The notes beneath the pieces are model-generated. The model saw only the letters and a program-made list of their open reading frames with translations, made no database searches and was not told the origin of the DNA. From NCBI RefSeq assembly GCF_003570885.1, contig NZ_QXJC01000001.1, forward strand, positions 372,001 to 436,000: a stretch of 64,000 nucleotides of DNA, written 5' to 3'. Below, one piece after another: positions 50,329-58,584 of this stretch (positions are counted from its first letter, which is position 1; the number at the start of each line of letters is the position of its first letter). The position numbers and the translations under genes were made by a program. The DNA comes from Simplicispira hankyongi (GTDB lineage Bacteria > Pseudomonadota > Gammaproteobacteria > Burkholderiales > Burkholderiaceae_C).

Positions 50329-50835
50329 TCAAAGAGGCAAAGGCCCGGGGTAGCCCAAAGCGGCCCAGGTGCTTTCGTCAGACATGTAGGCGCCGCCCAC
50401 GATCTCGTGCAGCGCCTGGTAGGCCTGCTGGCGCAGCGCCAGGCTGGAAAAACGCATCCCTTCCAGGGCGGCCTGCACCTGTGCCTCGCTGGCATCGGCC
50501 CAGGCCGGCGCCAGGCCCGCCAGCCCCAGGCGCCCTGGCGTGGTGCACAGCAAGCCCAAGAGTTGCGAGAGTTCGGCTTGCACCGCAGGCGGCAGGTTGG
50601 CCGTGAGCGCGTCGATGCGTTCGACCATGCCCGCAAGCGCGCGACTGCATGCCTGCGCATCAACAGGCAGGGTGCCTTGCAGGATGGCACGGCCCAGGCT
50701 GGCAAACAGCCCACGGGCCGACGCAGAAAGGCGCCCCTGCTCCAGGCCCGGCCGCAGCAGCACCGCGGCCCCACCCGCCAACGCCAGTACGGCGCCGGAC
50801 ACCAAGCCCAGTTTCAAAAGAGATCGTCTTTGCAT
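50329..50835 (-). CDS. Tat-exported small subunit (gluconate 2-dehydrogenase subunit 3-like)
   Basis: A 168-residue protein with a twin-arginine signal (MQRRSLLKLGLVSG) and hydrophobic stretch to about residue 27, then a small helical domain with ARGLFASLGRAIL and LLQLLGLLCT-type segments. It resembles the third subunit of gluconate 2-dehydrogenase and similar exported GMC partners, which export the FAD subunit by riding the Tat system. It is 10 bases upstream of the GMC oxidoreductase gene. Electron transfer would need a cytochrome subunit, which is not adjacent. Confidence 0.75.
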   Translation of the reverse strand: MQRRSLLKLGLVSGAVLALAGGAAVLLRPGLEQGRLSASARGLFASLGRAILQGTLPVDAQACSRALAGMVERIDALTANLPPAVQAELSQLLGLLCTTPGRLGLAGLAPAWADASEAQVQAALEGMRFSSLALRQQAYQALHEIVGGAYMSDESTWAALGYPGPLPL

Positions 50836-51062
50836 CGGACAAATATCGCACGCGATGCATGAGCAGCTCTAGAGGCTGGCACCTAGAGGGCACGGGGGTT
50901 TTCCTCCATGCCGCGGATCCGATCTGCGTCAACTCCAGTGCAGCAAACACTGTACGCGGAACCTCGCCGCCTTTGCCAAAACTTCCTCGCCGCTACCCCA
51001 TCCGCCATTCGGGAGGGGGGTGAAAAGCCGTTACCCACCGTGCAACCACCATCTCCCGCTGC

Positions 51063-51959
51063 TCACTGGTCGCGCAGCCGGTACATCCAAAAACTCTCTT
51101 CTTGCTCAATGGCCGCAAGCAGGTCCGTAGGGCTGTGGCCCGTATTGCGCCGGACGTCGCGGCACAGGTGGGCCTGGTCGGCATACCCACAGTCCACAGC
51201 CATTTCGGCCCAGTCAAGGGAGCCTCGTTGGTGCGATGCCATCGCCCGAAAAAATGTTTCTTCCGCACGCTCCATGCGCCGCAAATCCCGCAGAGGCTGG
51301 CCTGCCCATTGCTTGATGCGCCGCTCCATCTGGCGCATGCCGACGCCCACCCCCGACTGCGCTGCCCGCAAGGCCAAATTCTCGACCCAATAGTGAAAGC
51401 GATCCGCCCGAAGCACGGTACCATCGCGTACCAGCTCCCAGCGTGGCTCCAGAAAATCTTCAAACAAGGCGATACGGCGCGCGTCATCGGTTGCCCGGAG
51501 CACCTCTTGCGCCATGGTCCCCCATGCGGCGCCAAATACTTCTTCCAGCGGGACCACACGATTGACCAGGGAACTGACGGGCACACCGCTAAGGGCTTCC
51601 ACCGCCGCCGGAGTCAGCGCCACCATCAAAGCCTCTACCGGCCCTGGGTTATGGCTCACAACCGGCACGCTGTGCGGGCCGATCAACGAAATACGCGGCG
51701 TTACTTCGCAGATGGCCTGGTCGCCGCGTTGAACGACCGTGGCGCCTCCCTGAAACAACCAACAGATTGCGCACAGCGGGGATGCAGGGAAATGGTTGTA
51801 CCGCTGCTCAGGACCAAGCGCCAGGCCCGCTGTGCTTCGAACAATATGCCCTCGCACACAAGACGCAAGCGACAAGCGTGGCGCCAAGAGGGCGCAGCGG
51901 ACACCCGACTCCGGAACAGTGGCGACAGGCAAGTGCATACGCAATTCTAGGCTGCGCAT
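51063..51959 (-). CDS. AraC family transcriptional regulator
   Basis: A 298-residue regulator with a C-terminal AraC-type double HTH, best seen as GVGVGMRQMERRIKQWAGQPLR and the second DWAEMAVDCGYADQAHLCRDVR. The N-terminal cupin-like sensing part (residues 20-190) is not closely like any named member. It diverges from the ABC/LolA-like operon across 110 bases and may control it or the GMC pair downstream. Its start could also be the ATG at 51938. Confidence 0.88.
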   Translation of the reverse strand: MRSLELRMHLPVATVPESGVRCALLAPRLSLASCVRGHIVRSTAGLALGPEQRYNHFPASPLCAICWLFQGGATVVQRGDQAICEVTPRISLIGPHSVPVVSHNPGPVEALMVALTPAAVEALSGVPVSSLVNRVVPLEEVFGAAWGTMAQEVLRATDDARRIALFEDFLEPRWELVRDGTVLRADRFHYWVENLALRAAQSGVGVGMRQMERRIKQWAGQPLRDLRRMERAEETFFRAMASHQRGSLDWAEMAVDCGYADQAHLCRDVRRNTGHSPTDLLAAIEQEESFWMYRLRDQ

Positions 51960-52069
51960 ACGTGTCGGAATCGTTCAATACAGCCCGCCCAGGGGTGCGC
52001 GAAACTGCGGCCGCACCAATGGCCCCGCCTTTGGATTCCTGCTTTTTCGACCTCTCGCCGCCCTGCACC

Positions 52070-52777
52070 ATGCACCCTGTCATTCTGAGAAATGTCTCTC
52101 GCACCTACCGCTTAGGCAGTGTGGATGTCCCCGCCTTGAGCGACATCCATCTTGAGATCCGTGCCAATTGCTTCACCGTCATCTGCGGGCCTTCGGGCAG
52201 CGGCAAGACCACGCTGCTCAATGTGGTGGGCTGCATCGACCGCCCAGACCACGGCGAGGTACTTGTTGCCGGGCAGAACGTGCTGGCGCTGTCGGACGAC
52301 GCGTTGTCCGACTTTCGCGCCCGAAACCTCGGTTTCATCTTTCAAAACTTCAACCTGTTGCAGGTGCTCACCGCCTATGAGAATGTCGAGTACCCCTTGC
52401 TGCTAAGCGGCATGCCCGCCCCGCAGCGGCACGAGCGCGTGCGCTCGCTGCTCGATGCGGTGGGCCTGTCTGACAAAGCCCGGAACCGCCCAGGCCAGCT
52501 CTCTGGCGGGCAACGCCAGCGCGTGGCCATTGCCCGTGCTCTGGCACCCGCACCGACCCTGGTGCTGGCCGACGAACCTACCGCCAACCTCGACAGCCAC
52601 ACCGGCGCGGGCATCATTGCCCTGATGCGCCAGATGCAGCGCGAACACCATGTGTCGTTTGTGTTTTCTTCGCACGACCCGCAGGTGCAGGCGGCGGCCG
52701 ACGACACGGTGACGATTTGCGACGGGCGCATCACCTCCATCGAACGGCTCGCCGAGTCTTCAGGGGTGCTGGCATGA
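52070..52777 (+). CDS. ABC transporter ATP-binding protein (LolD/MacB type)
   Basis: A 235-residue ATPase of the MacB/LolD class, with Walker A GPSGSGKT (40-47), signature LSGGQRQRVAIARAL, Walker B LVLADEPTANLD and switch histidine in SSHD. This class drives periplasmic processes such as lipoprotein release and efflux. The ATG at 52070 has a poor ribosome-binding site; another at 52019 is possible. Its stop overlaps the start of the permease gene by four bases. Confidence 0.92.
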   Translation: MHPVILRNVSRTYRLGSVDVPALSDIHLEIRANCFTVICGPSGSGKTTLLNVVGCIDRPDHGEVLVAGQNVLALSDDALSDFRARNLGFIFQNFNLLQVLTAYENVEYPLLLSGMPAPQRHERVRSLLDAVGLSDKARNRPGQLSGGQRQRVAIARALAPAPTLVLADEPTANLDSHTGAGIIALMRQMQREHHVSFVFSSHDPQVQAAADDTVTICDGRITSIERLAESSGVLA

Positions 52778-54162
52778 ACACCGTGTCGCTCGCACTGCGC
52801 AACTTGCTGCGCAACCGCCGCCGCTCTCTGGCAACCTTGCTGGCCATGGTGATTGGCCTGTGCGCCATTTTGGTGTTTGGCGGCTACAGCAGCAGCACCA
52901 TCTACTCCATGCAGACGGGCTATGTGCAGTTGCATGGGCACCTGCAAATCCAGCGCAAGAATTATTTTCTGGATGGCAGCAGCAACCCGACCGCCTACGG
53001 CATCGCGGATTACGAACGCATCATGGAGCAGGTGCGACGCGACCCGGTGCTCGCACCCATGCTGACGGTGGTCACGCCCAAACTGCAATTGAGCGGCATT
53101 GCCGGAAATTTTGCAGCCGGGGTCTCGACCAATGTGCTCTCGGCCGGTATCGTCGCCCCGGAACAAGCACAACTGCGCGCATGGGACGACTACGGCAACA
53201 TGAGCTACGCCCCGCCCATCGCCCTGCTGAACACACCGGGCAATGCGGTAGTCATTGGCACCGGCGTGGCACGCAAGCTGCAGTTGTGCCAGGCGCTGAA
53301 CGTGCACCCCTGCCCGACGCCCAGCATTGCGAAAAACACGTCCGCTGCACCGACGCCGGACGACATTGCGGCCCTCTCTGCACAGGAAGCGCCCAGCGCC
53401 TCCGCCAAACAATCCACCCATATTGAAATGCTGGCCGCCACGGTGCAAGGCGCGCCCAACGTGGTGGGGCTCGACGTGGTGAAAGCAGAGAACTTCGGGC
53501 TCAAGGAGTTTGACGACAGCTACACCATGATGCACCTCGCCCAAGCTCAGCGCTTGGTCTATGGCGGAGCCGCGCCACAGGTCACCGCTATTCAAATCCA
53601 GCTGCACCACACCGCGCAGATGGCGCAAGCCCGAGCACGGCTCACACAGTTGCTGGCGCCCGAGCTTCAAAAGGGTGAATTGGAGGTGTTGGACTATGAA
53701 ACCCTGGCGCCCATTTACGGCCAGACCATCGAGTTCTTCCAATCGGTGTTTGGCTTTATCGCCATACTCATCGGCGTCATCGTACTGTTCACCGTGGGCA
53801 ACACCATGGGGATGGCCGTGGTGGAGCGCACCACCGAAATTGGCACCTTGCGCGCCATCGGTTTGCGCCAAGGCGGTATTCGCCGCCTGTTCGTGACCGA
53901 AGGCCTGGTGCTGGGGGTGGCGGGCGCCGTACTGGGCACGCTGATAGCGCTGGCGCTGGCCGCATTGATCAACCACAGCGGCTTGACCTGGACGCCGCCC
54001 GGCTATGTCTATGCCTACCCGCTCAAGGTACGGCTCTGGGGTGCTTGGGCCACGCTGGCCGGCAGTGCCGGAGCGCTGGTGCTGGTGGCCGGGCTGTCGG
54101 CCTGGTGGCCGGCACGGCGGGCCGCGCGTTTGCTGATCGTCGACGCCCTGCGCCATGTCTAA
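52774..54162 (+). CDS. ABC transporter permease, FtsX/MacB-like
   Basis: The 462-residue inner membrane protein has one N-terminal helix (NRRRSLATLLAMVIGLCAILV), a large periplasmic domain of about 240 residues, and three C-terminal helices with the FtsX motif (GNTMGMAVVERTTEIGTLRAIG). This is the layout of MacB/LolC/LolE. The periplasmic domain should act as a mechanical arm on a lipid or lipoprotein substrate. Starts within the ATPase gene (ATGA); the LolA-like gene follows after 26 bases. Confidence 0.92.
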   Translation: MNTVSLALRNLLRNRRRSLATLLAMVIGLCAILVFGGYSSSTIYSMQTGYVQLHGHLQIQRKNYFLDGSSNPTAYGIADYERIMEQVRRDPVLAPMLTVVTPKLQLSGIAGNFAAGVSTNVLSAGIVAPEQAQLRAWDDYGNMSYAPPIALLNTPGNAVVIGTGVARKLQLCQALNVHPCPTPSIAKNTSAAPTPDDIAALSAQEAPSASAKQSTHIEMLAATVQGAPNVVGLDVVKAENFGLKEFDDSYTMMHLAQAQRLVYGGAAPQVTAIQIQLHHTAQMAQARARLTQLLAPELQKGELEVLDYETLAPIYGQTIEFFQSVFGFIAILIGVIVLFTVGNTMGMAVVERTTEIGTLRAIGLRQGGIRRLFVTEGLVLGVAGAVLGTLIALALAALINHSGLTWTPPGYVYAYPLKVRLWGAWATLAGSAGALVLVAGLSAWWPARRAARLLIVDALRHV

Positions 54163-54188
54163 GAGTCTGTTCGAAGAAAGAGGCGACG

Positions 54189-54962
54189 ATGAAAAAACAA
54201 TGCAAATCCCTGCTCGCGTTGCTGGCCTTTTGCATGGGCACCGCATGGGCCGCACCCAGTGCCCAAGAAATCCTGGCTGCAAGCGATGCCGTGCGCAACC
54301 CGGACTTTTCGTTTGGGCTGACCAATACCCTGATCGAATACCGCAAGGGGCAGCAAACCGATACGAATACGCTGGCCATCTATTCCAAGGCCGACGCCAG
54401 CAGTGGACAGTTTCGCAGCCTGGTGCGTTTCGTGGCGCCGGCGCGCGATACCAACAAGCTCATGCTCTACAGCGGCAAAGACCTGTGGTTTTTTGACCCA
54501 AGCAGTAAGGCCAGCATCCGTTTGTCGCCGCAGCAGCGCCTGTTGGGGCAGGCATCGAATGGCGATGTGGTCACGGTCAACCTGGCCAAGGACTACGGTG
54601 CACAGCTGGCAGGAGAAGAAGACACACAGGATGGCGAGCGCAAGACGCGCCACTGCTACAAACTCGCCTTGAGCGCCCAAACGCCCGATGTCAGCTACCC
54701 CCGCATTGACATCTGGATCGACACCGGCAACCACCAGCCCATCAAGGCGCGTTACTACGCCGACAGTGGCCAGTTGCTCAAAACCGCCTACTTTCGCCAC
54801 TACCAGCGCCATCTGGGGCAGGAGCGTCCTACCGAGACCGTCATCATCGACGGGCTCGACCCGACTTGGGTCACGGTGATGCGCTTTACCGACTGGACCC
54901 GGCGCGAGGTGCCCGACGCCTGGCTGCAGCGGGACTACCTGCCCCGCTTCAAACCCGAGTAG
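54189..54962 (+). CDS. outer membrane lipoprotein-sorting protein (LolA-like)
   Basis: A secreted 257-residue protein with a signal peptide ending at AWA-AP. The mature part fits the LolA/LppX-like fold seen beside lipid exporters (PF17131), with SLVRFVAPARDTNKLMLY, DLWFFDPSSKASIRLS and the typical LLGQASNGDVVTVNLAKDY segment. It should bind a lipid or lipoprotein in the periplasm. It lies between the permease gene and a beta-barrel gene that starts six bases after its stop. Confidence 0.88.
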   Translation: MKKQCKSLLALLAFCMGTAWAAPSAQEILAASDAVRNPDFSFGLTNTLIEYRKGQQTDTNTLAIYSKADASSGQFRSLVRFVAPARDTNKLMLYSGKDLWFFDPSSKASIRLSPQQRLLGQASNGDVVTVNLAKDYGAQLAGEEDTQDGERKTRHCYKLALSAQTPDVSYPRIDIWIDTGNHQPIKARYYADSGQLLKTAYFRHYQRHLGQERPTETVIIDGLDPTWVTVMRFTDWTRREVPDAWLQRDYLPRFKPE

Positions 54963-54968
54963 CGCCCC

Positions 54969-56261
54969 ATGCGACTTGTCCTGCCCACGCGCTGGCGCCA
55001 GCGCAGGCTATCGATGGGTGCATTGGGTGCATTGGGTGCACTGGCCGTCGCCCTTGCGTTCCCAGCCGCAGCCCAGTCAGGCGATATTGATGCCTTGCTG
55101 CTGGCCGATGCCCCTGCCGCGCCCACGGTCGCCGCCCGCGACTGGCAATTGTTTTCCGAGCTTGCTGCAGGCCAGGTCCACACACTTTTGGGTCGTGATC
55201 GCGACAACCAACGCGTATCGCTGGATCTGCAAATAGACCACTCGCTGGCGCCCGGTTGGCGTGCGGTGCTCGCCGATCGGCTGGACGTGAGTTGGCCACC
55301 GCAGGGCGGACAAGAACACCCCATCAACACACTCAATGAAGCATGGGTGGGCTGGCAAGCAAGTGACACCCAGGCGGTGGATCTGGGCCGTATCAATGCA
55401 CGGTTTGGCGTCGCCACCGGCTACAGCCCGACGGACTACTTTCGCACGGGTTCCATCCGCTCCGTGGTTTCGGTAGATCCAGGCAGCCTGAAGAAAAACC
55501 GCCAGGGCGCTTTCATGCTGCGCAGCCAGGCGGTCTGGGACCAGGGGGCGCTCACCGCCTTGCTCTCCCCGCGCTTGGCTGCGCAACCCAGCAGCGCCCC
55601 GTTTGCGCTTAACGAGGGCGCAACCAACGCCAGCAACCGCTGGCTGCTGGCATGGAGCCAGCGGCTGAACGACCAGTTCAATCCGCAGTGGTTGCTCTAC
55701 GGGGAAGAGCGGCAAGCTCCTCAAACAGGGTTCAACCTGGCGACACTCGTCAACGACTCCACCGTAGCGTTCGCCGAGTGGTCAGGGGGGCGCAGCCGCT
55801 CCCAGCTGGCACAGGCGTTGGACCTCCCCGAAGACCGCAGCTTTCACCAGCGGCTGAGTGCCGGTGCCACCTGGACCGCAGCCAGCAAGCTCTCGCTCAC
55901 CCTGGAATACTCCCGCAACAACACCGCCCTTAGCGCCCCGGCATGGCGAGCATTGCAAAACAGCGCGTCCATCGGCTATGCGATGTACCGCAACTGGACC
56001 ATCACCGCCCAGGAAATGGCGACGCACAACATGTATGCCGTGTACGCCCACTGGCCGGATGTGCTTGTGCCGCATTTGGAGCTGAACGCCATGGTCCGAG
56101 CCAATGCCGCTGACCACAGCCAACTGCACTGGCTGGAGCTGCGCTACCACTGGAGCCAAATCGATCTGGCCATGCAATGGCAAGGCAGCAAAGGCAGTGC
56201 GCGCAGCGAGTTCGGCGCGGTGCCCCATGCGTGGGAGTTGAGTGTGCGCAAGTATTTTTGA
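54969..56261 (+). CDS. outer membrane beta-barrel protein, unknown function
   Basis: A 430-residue protein with a long signal peptide ending at AAA-QSGD. The mature sequence has alternating amphipathic strands (for example SLTLEYSRNN, QLHWLELRYHWSQIDLAMQW) and ends in Phe (SVRKYF), as outer membrane barrels do. I see no known porin motif. Three GAL units in the signal peptide come from a nine-base tandem repeat. It follows the LolA-like gene by six bases, suggesting that it is the outer membrane end of the same export pathway. Confidence 0.8.
   Translation: MRLVLPTRWRQRRLSMGALGALGALAVALAFPAAAQSGDIDALLLADAPAAPTVAARDWQLFSELAAGQVHTLLGRDRDNQRVSLDLQIDHSLAPGWRAVLADRLDVSWPPQGGQEHPINTLNEAWVGWQASDTQAVDLGRINARFGVATGYSPTDYFRTGSIRSVVSVDPGSLKKNRQGAFMLRSQAVWDQGALTALLSPRLAAQPSSAPFALNEGATNASNRWLLAWSQRLNDQFNPQWLLYGEERQAPQTGFNLATLVNDSTVAFAEWSGGRSRSQLAQALDLPEDRSFHQRLSAGATWTAASKLSLTLEYSRNNTALSAPAWRALQNSASIGYAMYRNWTITAQEMATHNMYAVYAHWPDVLVPHLELNAMVRANAADHSQLHWLELRYHWSQIDLAMQWQGSKGSARSEFGAVPHAWELSVRKYF
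55015..55041 (+). repeat. nine-base tandem repeat in a signal peptide
   Basis: Three units of TGGGTGCAT (the last ending C) code for repeated Gly-Ala-Leu in the hydrophobic core of the barrel protein's signal peptide. Gain or loss of a unit would not change the frame. Confidence 0.85.
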
Positions 56262-56557
56262 GTTCAGGCACAGTGGTCTGCCTGTTTTTGCGCTGGCGGT
56301 ACACCCCCAGTTTTCCGCGCTGGTCCCACCACGGCATTCAAGGCGATCCGGTGGTCAAATGCGAATTTCAACCATAGCTCACTGCATCCGCCTTGGTCTC
56401 TGGCCACCTGAACTCCAGCTTTTTGAGCTGGCCTTTGTTCATGGGGCGGCATCATGCACCAAGCAGGCAGTCACACCGCTTGCACGCCAAGGCTCCTTCG
56501 TATCCATACCATCCGCGTTGCGGGTGAGGCGGGTTTCACCGGCCGGACCCTGCCGGC
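56262..56557. other. unresolved intergenic sequence, possible insertion-sequence remnant
   Basis: The 296-base gap between the barrel gene and the converging methyltransferase gene has short frames only. On the minus strand one reads MNKGQLKKLEFRWPETKADA before a stop, which looks like a decayed coding tail, and other frames are likewise broken. An inverted CCAGCTTTTTGAGCTGG lies at about 56417-56433. I could not match the fragments to a family. It holds none of the AGCGCTT repeats found in the other convergent gaps. Confidence 0.3.
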
Positions 56558-57517
56558 CTACAGCTCGGGCGCCTGGTACACCAGTACTTTCAGCGCCCGT
56601 TCGGGGTCCAGATCAGCAAACACGGCTGGATTGGCCACCCGCTCGACAAATACCAATTCCGGCGCCACTTCTTGCATCTGGTCCTGCAAAAAAGCCACCC
56701 CCAGTTCGGGCGCATTCAGGCACAGCAGCGCGTGCCCGCCCGGCGCCACCAGGTCCGGCAGGCGCCGCATGAGCCGGGCGTAGTCCTTGGTCGCCACGAA
56801 GCTGCCCTTCTGGTAGCTCGGCGGATCGACGATCACCAACCCGTACGGCCCGCTGCGCGTGATCTTGCCCCAGCTGCTGAAGATGTCGTGCGGCAGAAAG
56901 CTCGCCCCCGCGGTGATGCCATTGAGCTGGTGGTTCTGCTGGCCGATGGCGAGTGCGCCGTGGCTCATGTCCACGTTGACCACCTGGCGGGCGCCCGCCT
57001 GCAGCGCCACCACCGAGAAGGCGCAGGTGTAGGCAAACAGGTTGAGCACCTTCAGGCCGTAGCGATTCGTTCGGCGTGCTTCGGCATATTCGCGCACCCA
57101 GCGCCTGCCCTCGGCCATGTCCAGGAACAGGCCGTGGTTCTGGCCCCTTTCGATATGCACACGAAACCGCGCACCCTGCTCGGTCACGACATGCGGGGCG
57201 GGCACGCTGCCGGCCAAGATGCGGGTTTCGGTGCGCCCGTGCGTGCGCAGTGGCTCATTGCGGCACTGAAATACCCAGTGGAGCGCCTGACCGGGCGCCA
57301 GCGCCTCCCAGCGCCTGGCCAACGCGGCGCCGATGAGGGCAATCTGAGCGTCTGTGCCCTCCTCCGCAGACAGGAAGCTGGTGAGCACAAAAACGGGGGG
57401 ATAGGCGTCGAGCGTCCAGTGCTCGCACCCAGCATACAGCCCACCCCGGCCATGGAAGATGCGTTGGGCGTCGGTGGGCAGGGCCATCGTGGCGATGGCG
57501 TTCAACAAGGCTTGCAT
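56558..57517 (-). CDS. class I SAM-dependent methyltransferase (RlmI/RlmK-like)
   Basis: A 319-residue methyltransferase. The C-terminal Rossmann half has the SAM motif VLNLFAYTCAFSVVALQAGA and the catalytic motif DPPSYQKGSF, as in the RlmI/RlmK 23S rRNA m5C/m7G family (PF10672). The N-terminal PUA-like domain of full RlmI is shorter here. It would modify rRNA or a related RNA; the target is unknown. It diverges from a GlsB-type gene. Confidence 0.88.
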   Translation of the reverse strand: MQALLNAIATMALPTDAQRIFHGRGGLYAGCEHWTLDAYPPVFVLTSFLSAEEGTDAQIALIGAALARRWEALAPGQALHWVFQCRNEPLRTHGRTETRILAGSVPAPHVVTEQGARFRVHIERGQNHGLFLDMAEGRRWVREYAEARRTNRYGLKVLNLFAYTCAFSVVALQAGARQVVNVDMSHGALAIGQQNHQLNGITAGASFLPHDIFSSWGKITRSGPYGLVIVDPPSYQKGSFVATKDYARLMRRLPDLVAPGGHALLCLNAPELGVAFLQDQMQEVAPELVFVERVANPAVFADLDPERALKVLVYQAPEL

Positions 57518-57587
57518 TGGCAGATTGTCGGTGCTGCGGCTACAGTGGCCGCTCCCAGGCCAAATGGCTGTCTGTCAAAGGAATCGA

Positions 57588-57839
57588 ATGTTTGCCCTTC
57601 TCGGAACCCTCATCGTCGGCCTCATCGTCGGCCTGATTGCCCGCGCGGTAAAACCCGGCGACGACAAGCTGGGCTGGATCATGACCATCGTGCTCGGCAT
57701 CGCCGGCTCGTTCCTGGCGCGCTATGTCGGCGTGGCCATGGGCTGGTATGCGCCGGGCGCACCCGCAGGGTGGCTGGCGTCCATCTTCGGCGCGATCGTG
57801 CTGCTGGTGGTCTACGGCCTGGTGAAGAAGAAGGCGTGA
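57588..57839 (+). CDS. GlsB/YeaQ/YmgE family stress-response membrane protein
   Basis: An 83-residue, three-helix membrane protein of the transglycosylase-associated family, with GTLIVGLIVGLIARAVKPGDD at the start and a Lys-rich end (VKKKA). These small proteins are induced in general stress; their function is not known. The ATG at 57588 has a AAGGA site; the longer open frame upstream overlaps the methyltransferase gene's region and is not supported. Confidence 0.92.
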   Translation: MFALLGTLIVGLIVGLIARAVKPGDDKLGWIMTIVLGIAGSFLARYVGVAMGWYAPGAPAGWLASIFGAIVLLVVYGLVKKKA

Positions 57840-57883
57840 GCCATGAGGGCATTCCTCGTGGCAAAGGAGACGAAAATTTGTAG

Positions 57884-57930
57884 TAAAAATGGCCTCTAGC
57901 GCTTATGTGGTAAGCGCTGATAGCTATAAA
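57884..57930 (-). repeat. AGCGCTT palindromic repeat, copy J
   Basis: AAAATGGCCTCTAGCGCTTAT, loop, then TAAGCGCTGATAGCTATAAA. The core (57898-57918) is a near-perfect inverted repeat. It lies between the convergent GlsB-type and DUF2889 genes. Confidence 0.85.
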
Positions 57931-58003
57931 AACAGGAGAGAATTTCCGGCTGCCTCCGGTGCCTCCGGCCCGGTCTGGCGCGGGCGGGCGGGCAATGCCG
58001 GGC

Positions 58004-58573
58004 TCAGAGGCCTGGTTTTTTCGCGAACTGCGGAAAGACCTCCTGAACGGCCGCGCCATCGGCACGCCAGGAATGGCATTTGTCCACGAAAAATGGCGCC
58101 ACCCCGCCACGGCCCATGCCCGACAAGGGGTTGGTACCTTCCGGCGTGCGTCCAAATCCCAACGTCTGGAAGGCCACGGTGGCGGTGGCTTGCAGCAGTT
58201 CGCTCAGATGCGTGCAGGAGGCTGAAGGGGGAAGCCGGGCCTTCAGCGCCTGGCGCCAGCCCGGGCCCAGCCGCAGGCCCTTGAGCGACTGCAGCGCTGG
58301 AATCGCATCGGGGCAGATGCCAAACGGCGAGGCGTCGGTGGCGGCTTCAATGGCCAGCACCTGCATAGCGTCGTCCAGCGTGAGGCGTACCCACATGTCG
58401 TGCACCGGCTCACCCTCGCCGATTGGCTCGTTGCGATAGTTCAGATGGGCGAAGGGCTTGCGGTCGGTCAAGCGGCCCTCGATGTCCCACAGGCCGTCTT
58501 CGCGTGCGAAGCCCTGGAACTCAAGGGCGCGCCGGTGCAGCGGCTTGCGCGGGCTGGCGTCGGACAAGGGCAT
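58004..58573 (-). CDS. DUF2889 domain-containing protein
   Basis: A 189-residue protein of the DUF2889 family, with RRALEFQGFAREDGLWDIEG at the start, HDMWVRLTLDDAMQVLAIEA and LTELLQATATVAFQT-like segments. The function is unknown. In betaproteobacteria it often accompanies CoA ligase and aromatic acid degradation genes, as it does here, being 11 bases after the acyl-CoA ligase. It may be an enzyme-associated or binding protein of the same pathway. Last gene of the operon. Confidence 0.9.
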   Translation of the reverse strand: MPLSDASPRKPLHRRALEFQGFAREDGLWDIEGRLTDRKPFAHLNYRNEPIGEGEPVHDMWVRLTLDDAMQVLAIEAATDASPFGICPDAIPALQSLKGLRLGPGWRQALKARLPPSASCTHLSELLQATATVAFQTLGFGRTPEGTNPLSGMGRGGVAPFFVDKCHSWRADGAAVQEVFPQFAKKPGL

Positions 58574-58584
58574 GGCAACCAGGC

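Noticed and set aside
48699-50774. A 691-residue form of the GMC oxidoreductase
   Set aside because: The extra N-terminal part is a shadow of the Tat-exported subunit gene; the ATG at 50318 gives the normal length.
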